Assembly: GCF_900184255.1 (NCBI RefSeq)
Contig: NZ_LT854638.1
Span: 113,817 to 143,307, forward strand
From: Haloimpatiens massiliensis
GTDB lineage: Bacteria > Bacillota > Clostridia > Clostridiales > Clostridiaceae
Direction of reading: 5' to 3'
DNA length: 29,491 nucleotides
Below the pieces are notes generated by a model that saw only the letters and a program-made list of their open reading frames with translations, was not told the origin of the DNA and did no database searches. Numbering within the stretch: the first letter of the stretch is position 1; each line of letters begins with the position of its first letter. Made by a program: the position numbers and the translations under genes. This document shows positions 6,124 through 13,224 of this stretch, in pieces.

Positions 6124-7623
6124 ATGGAATTTGAAACAAAGCTTGGAGAATTTAAAGATTATTTAACAAAAATTGAATATTTAGGTTGTGCAACTAGTGT
6201 ACTATATTGGGATATGAGAGTTTATGCACCTAAGAAGGGAGTTACATACAGAAGTGAGGTTTTAGGGTATTTATCCGGAGAACTTTATAAGCTCACTACC
6301 AGTAATGAAATGAAAGCATTTTTAGACTATTTTTCTAAATTTGATGATTTAGATACTGTAACTAAAGCCATGGTAGAAGATGCGAAAAAACAATATGATC
6401 AGACTAAAAAAATACCGGAGGATAAATATAAAGAGTATACAATACTTACTTCTAATGCAGAGTCAGCATGGCAAGAGGCAAAGGAGAAAAATGATTTTTC
6501 TATATTTCAGCCTTATTTAGAAAAAATAGTGGAATTTAAAAAAGAATTTATAGAATATTGGGGATATAAAGATAATAAATACGATACTTTGTTAGATTTC
6601 TTCGAGCCAGGAATAACAGTTGAGAAGTTAGATGAAGTATTTAAAGAATTAAGAGATGCCATAATAGCATTACTGAACAAAATAAATAACAGCAGTGTTA
6701 AAGTAGATAAGAATATTTTAACTAAAGAAATAGACATTGCAAGACAGGATAAATTTTCAAAAGAAGTTTTAGAAAAACTAGAATATGATTTTGAAGCAGG
6801 AAGAGTAGATGAAACAGAGCATCCATTTACCATTGAATTTGGTAACAAGGATGTTAGAATAACAACGCATTACTTTAAAAATAATTTTATAAGCGGACTT
6901 TTAAGTAACATACATGAAGGTGGTCATGCTATATATGAACAAGACGTACCTGACAGTCTAAGAGCAACAGGATTAGCCTCAGGAGCATCTATGGGTATAC
7001 ATGAGTCCCAGTCAAGATTTTATGAAAATATTTTAGCCAGAGGAAAAGAATTTTGGAAATACTTCTATCCTATACTTCAAGAAAGATTCCCAGAATATAA
7101 AGAAGTTCCTTTTGTAGAGTTTTTTAAGGCTATAAATTTAGTAGAACCATCACTTATAAGAACAGAAGCAGATGAACTTACTTATAGTATTCATGTAATA
7201 ATAAGATATGAAATAGAGAAAATGCTTATAAATGGAAAAATCCAAGTTAAGGACTTGCCAAGAGTTTGGAATGAAAAATATAAGGAATATTTAGGAGTAG
7301 AACCTTCTACTGACTCTGAAGGAGTTCTTCAGGATGTACACTGGGCGGGAGGAGATTTTGGATATTTCCCAAGTTATGCTTTAGGAAATTTATATGGAGC
7401 TCAATTCTTAAATAAGATGAGAGATGATATTAAGGATCTAGATGAGCAAATAGAAAAAGGAAACTTTGGTGTAATTCATAGTTGGCTAAAGGAAAATGTT
7501 CATAAGCATGGAGCTGTATACAAGCCTTCAGAATTGATTAAAATGGTTACAGGTGAAGAATTAAAAGCTAAGTATTTCATAGAATATTTAAATAAAAAAT
7601 ACGCTGAAGTATATGATATCTAA
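6124..7623 (+). CDS. M32 family metallocarboxypeptidase (carboxypeptidase Taq)
   Basis: 499 aa from ATG 6124, chosen because TTAGGGGGTT lies about 8 nt upstream; an earlier in-frame ATG at 6064 has no such site. Family M32 zinc carboxypeptidases remove C-terminal residues with broad specificity. The zinc motif HEGGH is at about residues 264-268, followed by the HESQSRFYEN block with the third ligand Glu near 294. Later come RTEADELTYSIHVIIRYEIEK and GVLQDVHWAGGDFGYFPSYALGN, both hallmarks of the family. Length of about 500 matches. No signal peptide, so it is a cytoplasmic peptide-recycling enzyme. Confidence 0.96.
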   Translation: MEFETKLGEFKDYLTKIEYLGCATSVLYWDMRVYAPKKGVTYRSEVLGYLSGELYKLTTSNEMKAFLDYFSKFDDLDTVTKAMVEDAKKQYDQTKKIPEDKYKEYTILTSNAESAWQEAKEKNDFSIFQPYLEKIVEFKKEFIEYWGYKDNKYDTLLDFFEPGITVEKLDEVFKELRDAIIALLNKINNSSVKVDKNILTKEIDIARQDKFSKEVLEKLEYDFEAGRVDETEHPFTIEFGNKDVRITTHYFKNNFISGLLSNIHEGGHAIYEQDVPDSLRATGLASGASMGIHESQSRFYENILARGKEFWKYFYPILQERFPEYKEVPFVEFFKAINLVEPSLIRTEADELTYSIHVIIRYEIEKMLINGKIQVKDLPRVWNEKYKEYLGVEPSTDSEGVLQDVHWAGGDFGYFPSYALGNLYGAQFLNKMRDDIKDLDEQIEKGNFGVIHSWLKENVHKHGAVYKPSELIKMVTGEELKAKYFIEYLNKKYAEVYDI

Positions 7624-7665
7624 TATTTATTTTTAGGTTTTTTCTATATTAAATTAAATTGAGTA

Positions 7666-7712
7666 ATAAGAGCTATTATTAAATTTTTTATAAATTTAGT
7701 AATAGCTCTTAT
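7666..7712 (+). terminator. Terminator-like hairpin after the carboxypeptidase gene
   Basis: A 20-bp stem with one G-U pair, ATAAGAGCTATTATTAAATT and its complement, lies 43 bp after the stop. The T-rich run follows some distance later, so efficiency is uncertain. Confidence 0.65.
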
Positions 7713-7801
7713 ACTTTATAATTTTTTTATAGAAATCATTATATTTTCAGATGCTATTTAGTGTATAAACGAACTGAGGTTTTCATAAAATCTTATTAAA
7801 C

Positions 7802-8112
7802 GATTAACCCACAATAAGGTACAATGTGGTGGAATTATGAAATTTCTCCTCCATGACTTGCATAAAAGCTCGGAACAATAAATTTAATTTAAGAAATTCT
7901 AATCTTTTATCCATATAAAATTATCTAACGCTCACATTCAGCGTCTTGTCTCAGGTTCGCTAGCCTGGCGTCCTTTTAAGGCTTACGATAATTTTATCTG
8001 TCTAAAAGAAGAATTTCTAAAATTAAATTTAAACAGTTCTTTCGCTTCTTATGCAAGTCATTCCAGAGAAATTTCATAATTCAAGTAATATAATGCTTTT
8101 TGTGGGTTAATC
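7802..8112 (+). repeat. Foldback element, family 2, long copy C1
   Basis: A 311-bp noncoding palindromic element. Nested stems are 7802-7818/8096-8112 (GATTAACCCACAA), 7832-7848/8066-8082 (17 bp, perfect), 7854-7864/8050-8060 (11 bp, perfect), 7880-7900/8010-8030 (20 of 21) and 7915-7925/7987-7997 (11 bp, perfect), capped by small GC-rich hairpins such as CAGG/CCTG near 7952-7967. Its outer stems match copy C2 at 15713-15869 almost base for base; the inner 160 bp is replaced by only about 30 bp in C2. It lies between the carboxypeptidase gene and the Cys-rich gene at 8295. Confidence 0.85.
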
Positions 8113-8190
8113 ATTAAACGTAATAAATATATTTTGAATTAAATATAGAAAAAATACAAATAATAAGTGTAAATATAGATGGAAGTGGTG

Positions 8191-8241
8191 CAAAATTTTA
8201 AGATTTTAATGCTAAAAGAAAAGGAATGTTTTAAAATTTTG
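8191..8241 (+). repeat. Hairpin in the leader of the Cys-rich gene
   Basis: Perfect 11-bp arms CAAAATTTTAA and TTAAAATTTTG with a 29-nt loop, 54 bp before the start codon at 8295. Function unknown; it could be a leader structure or a remnant of a small inverted-repeat element. Confidence 0.45.
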
Positions 8242-8294
8242 TATACTTAGTGGTCTAATATTCAATGAAAGTAGAAGAAAGGGGATTTGTGTTT

Positions 8295-8480
8295 ATGGTT
8301 TCTAATGAATTAAAGATGCGCATAGGGCAAAATTGTCCAGGATATGTTTCAAGAAACACAGGTTTTATGTCTAGTTCTAGTGAATTAGCAGAGAGTTGCA
8401 ATAATTGTGCTAATTTTGTAAGAGGAAGATGCATTAAAGACTTATTTGATAAGATTAGAGAAGAAATAAGACAAAATTAA
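8295..8480 (+). CDS. Small Cys-rich protein, paralogue 1
   Basis: 61 aa. The ATG at 8295 is chosen over 8265 because GAAAGGGG lies 9 nt upstream. One Cys sits in QNCPGY, then a cluster SCNNCANFVRGRC gives the pattern C-x2-C-x7-C. That spacing suits one zinc or an Fe-S site in a cytoplasmic protein; there is no signal sequence. It is paralogous to the protein at 9502: both have N-C-P-x-[YF], a Ser-rich linker, S-C-x2-C-x2-F, a third Cys, and a C-terminal D-K helix. I do not recognise the family. It is followed by a second ribosome binding site and a group I intron. Confidence 0.72.
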   Translation: MVSNELKMRIGQNCPGYVSRNTGFMSSSSELAESCNNCANFVRGRCIKDLFDKIREEIRQN

Positions 8481-8525
8481 ATTTGTTAATAAAACTTGAA
8501 ATATTAATTTATATATAATAAATAG

Positions 8526-8532
8526 AAAGGAG
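8526..8532 (+). promoter_or_regulatory. Orphan Shine-Dalgarno site AAAGGAG
   Basis: A strong site 46 nt after the stop of paralogue 1 with no usable start codon after it (the next TTG frame stops within four codons). GGAGC at 8529-8533 is complementary to GCTCC at 8602-8606 inside the intron region. I infer that it originally served, or serves after splicing, the paralogue 2 start at 9502. Confidence 0.5.
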
Positions 8533-8590
8533 CAACTAATAGTTGTATAAAATATAAACATATAGACACAATCATAGTTAAATGTATATA

Positions 8591-8930
8591 TTTTATTAAA
8601 AGCTCCCTACATTCGTAAAGAGTGTAGAGTGGTGTTTAAAAAAGCATCCAAAACTCCTTTAAGTGCTGGAAGTCCCTAAAGCTACATTAACCACAACGTA
8701 GGAATGAAATAAGTCTAAGCGTGAAGGTTACGAAAGTAGAAAAAATAATGTAGATAGTGCAAGGTTAAATCCTAAACACGGTGACAATGGGTAATCAGCA
8801 ACCAAGTTCCGAAAAGGAAAAGGCTCAACGACTAGAGAGTAATCTCGTACCTTCAAGTGAGGGGAAATGGGGAGGATCCTAAATAATTAGGATTGTGATA
8901 TAGTCTGTGCTTATATGAAAGTATAAGAAG
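8591..8930 (+). ncRNA. Group I self-splicing intron core
   Basis: The catalytic-core signature is visible in order: GACAATGGGTAATCAGCAACC at 8783-8803 (P3-P4 region), hairpin TTCCGAAAAGGAA (P6), GGCTCAACGACTA ending at 8834 (P7 5' strand with the guanosine site), P8 as ATCCTA/TAGGAT near 8876-8893, GATATAGTC ending at 8905 (P7 3' strand), and P9 CTTATA/TATAAG at 8910-8927. GACTA at 8830-8834 pairs with TAGTC at 8901-8905. No ORF lies inside. The 5' edge is uncertain: hairpin CTACATT/AGTGTAG near 8607-8627 should be in P1-P2. Splice sites were not determined. Confidence 0.82.
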
Positions 8931-8944
8931 TTCATAAACAGAGC

Positions 8945-9100
8945 TCTTAGCTTCAGATGGAGTTTTTACTCCAACTGAAGGTTAGAGATCGTTATCCAGG
9001 GACGTAGCTGCCGTTATCTCCCACTTTGTTAGAAGTGGGAGTGTTACGGCAGGTAGTCATCGGATAAAAGAACTGCATAGGAGTAACGACCTTATGTGAA
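8945..9100 (+). mobile_element. 3' domain of an ORF-less IStron-like element
   Basis: Directly after the intron core come three strong structures. The first is CTTCAG/CTGAAG with an inner GGAGT/ACTCC at 8951-8980. The second is a long stem at 9009-9052, CTGCCGT and CTCCCACTT with their complements, enclosed by ATCC/GGAT at 8994 and 9066. The third is a terminal hairpin GCATA/TATGT near 9075-9097. This layout resembles the right end of clostridial IStrons (group I intron plus IS605-type transposon), where the TnpB guide RNA lies. No tnpA or tnpB is present, so this would be a non-autonomous copy. Family assignment is inferred from structure and recall. Confidence 0.5.
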
Positions 9101-9143
9101 CATTCTAAAAATATTACAAATGTGCATTAGATAATTTATTAAA

Positions 9144-9317
9144 ACAACCGTATTTTAAAATTTTATAATATAGCTAATAAAAGATTTCAAAGGGGGCATA
9201 CTATAATATAAAAAATATTTAATCACAAATGTATGTATCCTATGAAAATAGAGCATGCATTTTATCAAAAATGAGGGTTAAATATTCTTTCATTGTAAAA
9301 TTTTAAAATACGGTTGT
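9144..9317. mobile_element. MITE-like element with 25-bp terminal inverted repeats
   Basis: Terminal repeats 9144-9168 and 9293-9317 match at 24 of 25 positions, beginning ACAACCGTATTTTAAAATTTT. The 124-bp interior has no ORF. A clear target-site duplication is not visible. It lies between the intron and the Cys-rich paralogue 2 leader, so several elements are stacked here. Confidence 0.55.
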
Positions 9318-9361
9318 AGGATAGTAAATAATTTTAAATTGAAAAATTTAAATGATTTTAC

Positions 9362-9484
9362 GAACTGGTGCATCCAAGGCTTTAAGCCACCATAAGGTGT
9401 GATAAGTGCGAATTATCTAATATGAGTACATTTGTACTTGTTTTTAGAACCAGTAGGGTTAAGTTTTACAAGTTTCTTAACCAG
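9362..9484 (+). ncRNA. Multi-hairpin structured leader of unknown class
   Basis: A closing stem ACTGGT (9364-9369) with ACCAGT (9449-9454) encloses four small hairpins: GGC/GCC near 9378-9388, CACC/GGTG at 9388-9399, GATAA/TTATC at 9401-9417 and AGTAC/GTACT at 9425-9438. A fifth hairpin, GGTTAAG/CTTAACC at 9457-9482, ends 19 nt before the likely start codon. A second AACCAG at 9479-9484 could compete for the ACTGGT strand. I could not match it to a known riboswitch or ribozyme class. It may be a regulatory leader or the 3' part of the intron system. Confidence 0.5.
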
Positions 9485-9501
9485 ATGTATATATGACTGA
9501 A

Positions 9502-9690
9502 ATGTCTAATATGTTCGAACTTATGAGTGTGGGAAGTAACTGTCCTGAATTTTCTCCAACGGAGGGTGGATTAGTTTCCAGTGTTGGAAGTAGTATGAGC
9601 AAAAGCTGCGCGAAGTGTAAACACTTTAAAAATTATAAGTGTGATATCGATGTTTATGATAAAGTAGTCGCAGGGTTAGATCAGGCATAG
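9502..9690 (+). CDS. Small Cys-rich protein, paralogue 2
   Basis: 62 aa from ATG 9502, chosen because it then aligns with paralogue 1 from the first residue; ATG 9493 and 9511 are also in frame. Features are SNCPEF, a Gly/Ser-rich linker, then SCAKCKHFKNYKC (C-x2-C-x6-C) and a DKVV tail, all parallel to paralogue 1. There is no purine-rich ribosome binding site in the 25 nt before any candidate start; the nearest good one is the orphan AAAGGAG at 8526, some 970 nt upstream across the intron. Translation therefore probably depends on RNA processing, on an unusual leader, or has been lost. A strong terminator follows. Confidence 0.65.
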   Translation: MSNMFELMSVGSNCPEFSPTEGGLVSSVGSSMSKSCAKCKHFKNYKCDIDVYDKVVAGLDQA

Positions 9691-9721
9691 AATTTAAAAA
9701 AATTAATGGTAATTTATGCAT

Positions 9722-9757
9722 AATAAAGAAGGTGTAAAATCACCTTCTTTATTATAT
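9722..9757 (+). terminator. Terminator after Cys-rich paralogue 2
   Basis: A perfect 13-bp stem, AATAAAGAAGGTG with CACCTTCTTTATT, and a 6-nt loop, then a T-rich tail. It shows that transcription into paralogue 2 is a real unit. Confidence 0.82.
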
Positions 9758-9838
9758 TTACATGCATTACTTTGAGCTTTTCTTAGAGTATAATTTTAGT
9801 AGGCGAAGGTAGTAGTAATTACTGTTTAAAAAAATAAA

Positions 9839-9859
9839 GGAGATACAAAAAGTATCTCC
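9839..9859 (+). terminator. Hairpin before the ISLre2 transposase
   Basis: GGAGATAC/GTATCTCC with an AAAAA loop, about 50 bp before the transposase start. Such hairpins near an IS end commonly block read-through transcription or translation into the transposase. It sequesters the GGAG. Confidence 0.6.
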
Positions 9860-9909
9860 CATGTACATAATATATCCATTATAATGTAAGTTGAAGAGAC
9901 TATACAGAA

Positions 9910-11403
9910 ATGGGTGATATTATGTACATTATAAGTTTAAATGATAAAGCAATAACTTTCAATGATTTAGAGAAAAAAATATATAAATATGCATGTGAGG
10001 AAGCATGTAGGTTCATGAAAAAGGTGCTAACGCACCTAGACCGAAGGTTGTTGGATGAAAGAGATACTAAGGTTTATAGAAATAAAGGTTTTAAACATAC
10101 CTGCTTAAAAACTATCATGGGAAATATAGAGTTTGATAGACGTATATATGAGTATAAAACTGATGATGGTAAAATAGCTTATAAATTTTTATTAGATGAA
10201 TATTTGCAAATGGATACAATAGGACATATTTCAACTACATTAGTAGAAAAGATGGTAGATAATGTGACTAATGTTTCTTATAGGAACACTGCAAAAAATA
10301 TTAAAGAGCTAACTAACCAAGAAATCAGCCATACGGCAGTATGGAATGTAGTACAAAAACTAGGTTCTAAAATAGAGGAAAAAGAAGAAAGAAAAATATT
10401 ATTAAACAAAATAGGAAAGTTAAATGGTAAGAAAGAAGTTGAAGTTTTGTTTCAAGAAATGGATGGAATCTGGTTGAGCATCCAAGGAAAAGACAGACCT
10501 AAAGGAAAAAAGTCTAAAAAGAAAGAACTGAAGCTTGGAGTAAGCTATGAAGGCTGGAAGAAGAGAAATGGTAGTAAAGATGCTTATGTAGTTGAAAATA
10601 AAATAGCTTGGGCTAGTTTTGATAGTAGTAAAAAATTTAAAGAGCTTAGTGATGCTAGTATTGCTGAAATTTATAATATAGATGAAATAGATACAAGAAT
10701 TTTAAATGGAGATGGAGCATCATGGATAAAACAAAGTTTAGGAGAAGAAGGTGTGTATTTTCAACTAGATCCATTTCATAGAAGTCAGGCTATAATAAGA
10801 GCCATACAAGATAAAAAAGAAGCTCATAAATTAATAAAAATGTTAAATGAAGGAAAAGTAGAAGAAAGCTTTGAGTATATAACAAATCTAATGATTAAGT
10901 ATAGTGACGATGAAAATAAATTTAAGAAATTAGAAAAGCTATACATGTATTTTTTTGATAACAAGATAGGATTAAAGCCATATAAGCTAAGGAAAGAAAT
11001 TAAAATGCCGAAGGCGCCGGAAGGATTAGAATACAGAAATTTAGGCACAATGGAGCATAATATCTGTGATGTATTAGCTCAAAGAATGAAAGGAAGAAAA
11101 ATGAGTTGGTCAATTAGAGGTGCTAATAATTTAGCTAAAATACTAGCTGAAAAGGCAAGTAGAAGAATATACAATGTAGTAAATGAAATGTGTTCTAGTG
11201 TTATTTCAGATGATGAGCTAGAAAAAATAACAGAAATGATTACATTAACAGCAGCTGATGTAAATAAGAAAGTTGGTAAAGGCAAAGTATACCCAATACA
11301 CCAAGGGAAGATGCCATTTACAGGCTGCGCCAATACAAATGGTCGCAAGGCAATAAGAGCCTTAGTTGAAAATAAAGGGTTTAATGACTTAGGATTTATT
11401 TAA
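9910..11403 (+). CDS. ISLre2 family transposase (UPF0236)
   Basis: 497 aa, or 493 aa if ATG 9922 is used. It matches the ISLre2/UPF0236 family: an N-terminal HTH-rich region, FKHTCLKTIMGNIEFDRRIYEY, SHTAVWNVVQKLG near 155, FQEMDGIWLSIQG near 195 (first acidic residue), ILNGDGASWIKQ near 272 (second), QLDPFHRSQAI near 295, and a C-terminal RGANNLAKILAEK. Length matches intact family members and there is no frameshift, so it could be active. It acts in trans on the ends of its own element. It inserted between the Cys-rich locus and the aminotransferase gene. Confidence 0.92.
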   Translation: MGDIMYIISLNDKAITFNDLEKKIYKYACEEACRFMKKVLTHLDRRLLDERDTKVYRNKGFKHTCLKTIMGNIEFDRRIYEYKTDDGKIAYKFLLDEYLQMDTIGHISTTLVEKMVDNVTNVSYRNTAKNIKELTNQEISHTAVWNVVQKLGSKIEEKEERKILLNKIGKLNGKKEVEVLFQEMDGIWLSIQGKDRPKGKKSKKKELKLGVSYEGWKKRNGSKDAYVVENKIAWASFDSSKKFKELSDASIAEIYNIDEIDTRILNGDGASWIKQSLGEEGVYFQLDPFHRSQAIIRAIQDKKEAHKLIKMLNEGKVEESFEYITNLMIKYSDDENKFKKLEKLYMYFFDNKIGLKPYKLRKEIKMPKAPEGLEYRNLGTMEHNICDVLAQRMKGRKMSWSIRGANNLAKILAEKASRRIYNVVNEMCSSVISDDELEKITEMITLTAADVNKKVGKGKVYPIHQGKMPFTGCANTNGRKAIRALVENKGFNDLGFI

Positions 11404-11689
11404 TAAAAGTATAAAATTATGTAGGTGAAGTGCGCCCTTTCGGGCTGGGGCGTAGCCCCTTATATAGGCTAGAAATATTAAATTTAAAAAAGTGTAAAAG
11501 TAAATTCAAAAACTATATTATAATGGATAAAATTTTAGAAAATAAAATTGCCCACTAGAACTTGACACAAACTGAGCTTTTTCAAATGTTGAGAAAATTT
11601 AAACAAAGTGATAAAATTTAGATGTGGGATTATATTCAATTTTAAGAAATGAATAAAAACTGGCATTTGTCAGAATGTGGGGGTTGTAT
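11404..11689. other. ISLre2 right flank and aminotransferase leader
   Basis: 286 bp without a gene. At 11434-11459 are two adjacent GC-rich hairpins, GCCC-TTTC-GGGC and GGGGC-GTA-GCCCC, very unlike the AT-rich surroundings. They probably belong to the IS 3' end as transcription stops. The right IS end lies somewhere between here and about 11600; I could not find matching terminal inverted repeats with confidence. The ribosome binding site TGGGGGT of the next gene is at the end. Confidence 0.5.
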
Positions 11690-12760
11690 ATGAATAAGAA
11701 AAGATTTATGACTGGCTCAGCACAAGTTAAGGAAGAAGTATTGCAGAAAATGGCTATGCCTTTGGTAGGACATGGCAGTGAAAATGCCTGTGAGCTTCAA
11801 GAAAGGGTAGTTTATAAGTTAAAAAGAATATTTAATACGGACGAGGCTATATTATTGTCTTCATTTTCAGGTAGCGGACTTATGGAAGGTGCTGTACGTT
11901 CTTGTACTAGAAAGAGGGCAGCTATTTTTTCTATAGGTAATTTTGGAAACAGATGGTACGAAATAGCAACAGCTAACAATATACCAGTTGATTTATATGA
12001 AATAGAGTGGGGAGGAGCTATTAATGCAGAATTTGTAGATGAAGTTTTATCCACTGGAAAATATGATTTAATGGCTATAACTCACAATGAGACTTCTACA
12101 GGGATTGTTAATCCTATAGAGGAAATGGAAGGTATAATAAAGAAGTATCCAGAAATAGTGTGGTGTGTGGATGCAGTAAGTTCTTTTGGTGGTACTAAGA
12201 TAGAAGTAGATAAGTTAGGTATAGATATTTGTATAACATCTACTGAAAAAGCATTAGCGCTACCTGCGGGTATGTCCATGTGTTCATTTTCCAGAAAAGC
12301 TATAGAAAGAGCAAATAAAATAACTCATAGAGGATATTATTTGGATTTACTTAATATATATGAGCACGCTATAAGAAATAAGTGCCAATATCCTTTTACC
12401 CCAGCAATATCTTATATGTATGGACTAGATTATCAATTAGATAATATAATAAAAGAAGGTTTAGATCACAGATATAAGCGACACGAGGAAATGTCTAAAG
12501 TGGTTAAAAGCTGGGCAGAAAAGAATTTTGAGATATTTGGAGATAAGAATCATTTATCTAAAACTATAACAGTTATTAAAAATACTAGAAATGTAAATAT
12601 AGAAGGGTTAAACAAGAAATTAAAAGAAAGAGGATTCGCTATATCCAATGGTTATGGCAAGTTGAAAGAAAAGACTTTTGGAATAGGACACATGGGAGAT
12701 GCCACGGTTCAGGAAGTTCAAGAGCTGTTATCAAATATAGACGATATTATAAGAATTTAG
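11690..12760 (+). CDS. Class V aminotransferase (AGT/serine-pyruvate type)
   Basis: 356 aa. ATG 11690 is chosen over ATG 11675 because TGGGGGT lies 7 nt upstream of it. This is a PLP fold type I enzyme of the alanine-glyoxylate/serine-pyruvate aminotransferase group. The phosphate-binding FSGSGLMEGAVRS lies near residues 60-72, the pyridine-binding Asp is in CVDAVSSFGG near 161, and the Schiff-base Lys is in STEKALALPAG near 187. The C-terminal small domain includes FAISNGYGKLKEKTFGIGHMGD. Exact substrates cannot be told from sequence. Monocistronic, ending at the terminator near 12794; only the ISLre2 element lies upstream. Confidence 0.92.
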   Translation: MNKKRFMTGSAQVKEEVLQKMAMPLVGHGSENACELQERVVYKLKRIFNTDEAILLSSFSGSGLMEGAVRSCTRKRAAIFSIGNFGNRWYEIATANNIPVDLYEIEWGGAINAEFVDEVLSTGKYDLMAITHNETSTGIVNPIEEMEGIIKKYPEIVWCVDAVSSFGGTKIEVDKLGIDICITSTEKALALPAGMSMCSFSRKAIERANKITHRGYYLDLLNIYEHAIRNKCQYPFTPAISYMYGLDYQLDNIIKEGLDHRYKRHEEMSKVVKSWAEKNFEIFGDKNHLSKTITVIKNTRNVNIEGLNKKLKERGFAISNGYGKLKEKTFGIGHMGDATVQEVQELLSNIDDIIRI

Positions 12761-12793
12761 AAAAATAAGTAATTATATTTTAGCTAGAGAATA

Positions 12794-12829
12794 TAAAAAT
12801 ATAGGATTATCCAATCCTATATTTTTATT
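12794..12829 (+). terminator. Terminator after the aminotransferase gene
   Basis: A stem of about 15 bp, TAAAAATATAGGATT with AATCCTATATTTTTA, and a 4-nt loop. The arms give a U-rich 3' side. Confidence 0.8.
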
Positions 12830-12839
12830 ATAAAGTACA

Positions 12840-12874
12840 TTGCATTATAGAGTACCTAATGTTATAGTATACAT
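12840..12874 (+). promoter_or_regulatory. padR promoter with overlapping PadR-type operator
   Basis: -35 TTGCAT at 12840-12845, a 17-bp spacer, and -10 TATAGT at 12863-12868. Over the -10 lies ATGT-N8-ACAT (12859-12874), exactly the spacing of the published PadR operator core. This predicts negative autoregulation of the two-gene unit: bound PadR would block RNA polymerase. Confidence 0.7.
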
Positions 12875-12888
12875 GGGAGGTGAAAATA

Positions 12889-13221
12889 ATGGAAATTGAT
12901 AAAGAGTTATTAAAAGGGTGTATAGATACAATCTTAATGTGCTTGCTTAATGAAAAACCCATGTATGGTTATGAATTGGCACAAACTGTAAGAAAAGTAA
13001 GCGAAGAGAATTTTGAGTTAAAAGAGGGTACGCTGTATTTAGCTTTAAAAAGACTTGAGAAAAATAATTATGTAGAATCATATTGGTATGATGGACAAAG
13101 CGGCGGAGGTAGGCGTAAATATTATAAAAACACAATTAAAGGCAAAGAGTACTTATGTAAAAAAAAGGAAGAGTGGGTTTTTTTAAATAATATAATGAAT
13201 AGATTTTTAGGGGGGATTTAG
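12889..13221 (+). CDS. PadR family transcriptional regulator
   Basis: 110 aa from ATG 12889, with GGGAGGTG 5 nt upstream; an in-frame GTG at 12880 lies inside that site. Winged-helix regulator with the typical order LKGCIDTILMCLLNEKPMYGYELAQTV (helices 1-2), FELKEGTLYLALKRLEKNNYVESYW (recognition helix and wing) and GGGRRKYYKNTIKGKEYL. It is of the short PadR-s2 type. The next gene starts 4 nt after its stop, the common pairing of PadR with a HAAS/permease-prefix membrane protein, so it probably senses membrane or envelope stress or a small ligand. Its own promoter carries a matching operator. Confidence 0.93.
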   Translation: MEIDKELLKGCIDTILMCLLNEKPMYGYELAQTVRKVSEENFELKEGTLYLALKRLEKNNYVESYWYDGQSGGGRRKYYKNTIKGKEYLCKKKEEWVFLNNIMNRFLGGI

Positions 13222-13224
13222 GGT

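Noticed and set aside
8591..9110. Possibility of a group II intron
   Set aside because: No domain V-like AGC...GTTC hairpin or reverse transcriptase; the P7 and P3-P4 signatures point to group I.
9362..9484. Possibility of a c-di-GMP, purine, THF, ZTP or T-box riboswitch
   Set aside because: None of the conserved core sequences of these classes is present, so only an unassigned structured leader is reported.
9870..11560. TCCATTATAAT at the left and its complement at the right of ISLre2 as terminal repeats
   Set aside because: CATTATAATG is itself palindromic and promoter-like, so the match is not reliable evidence for IS ends.
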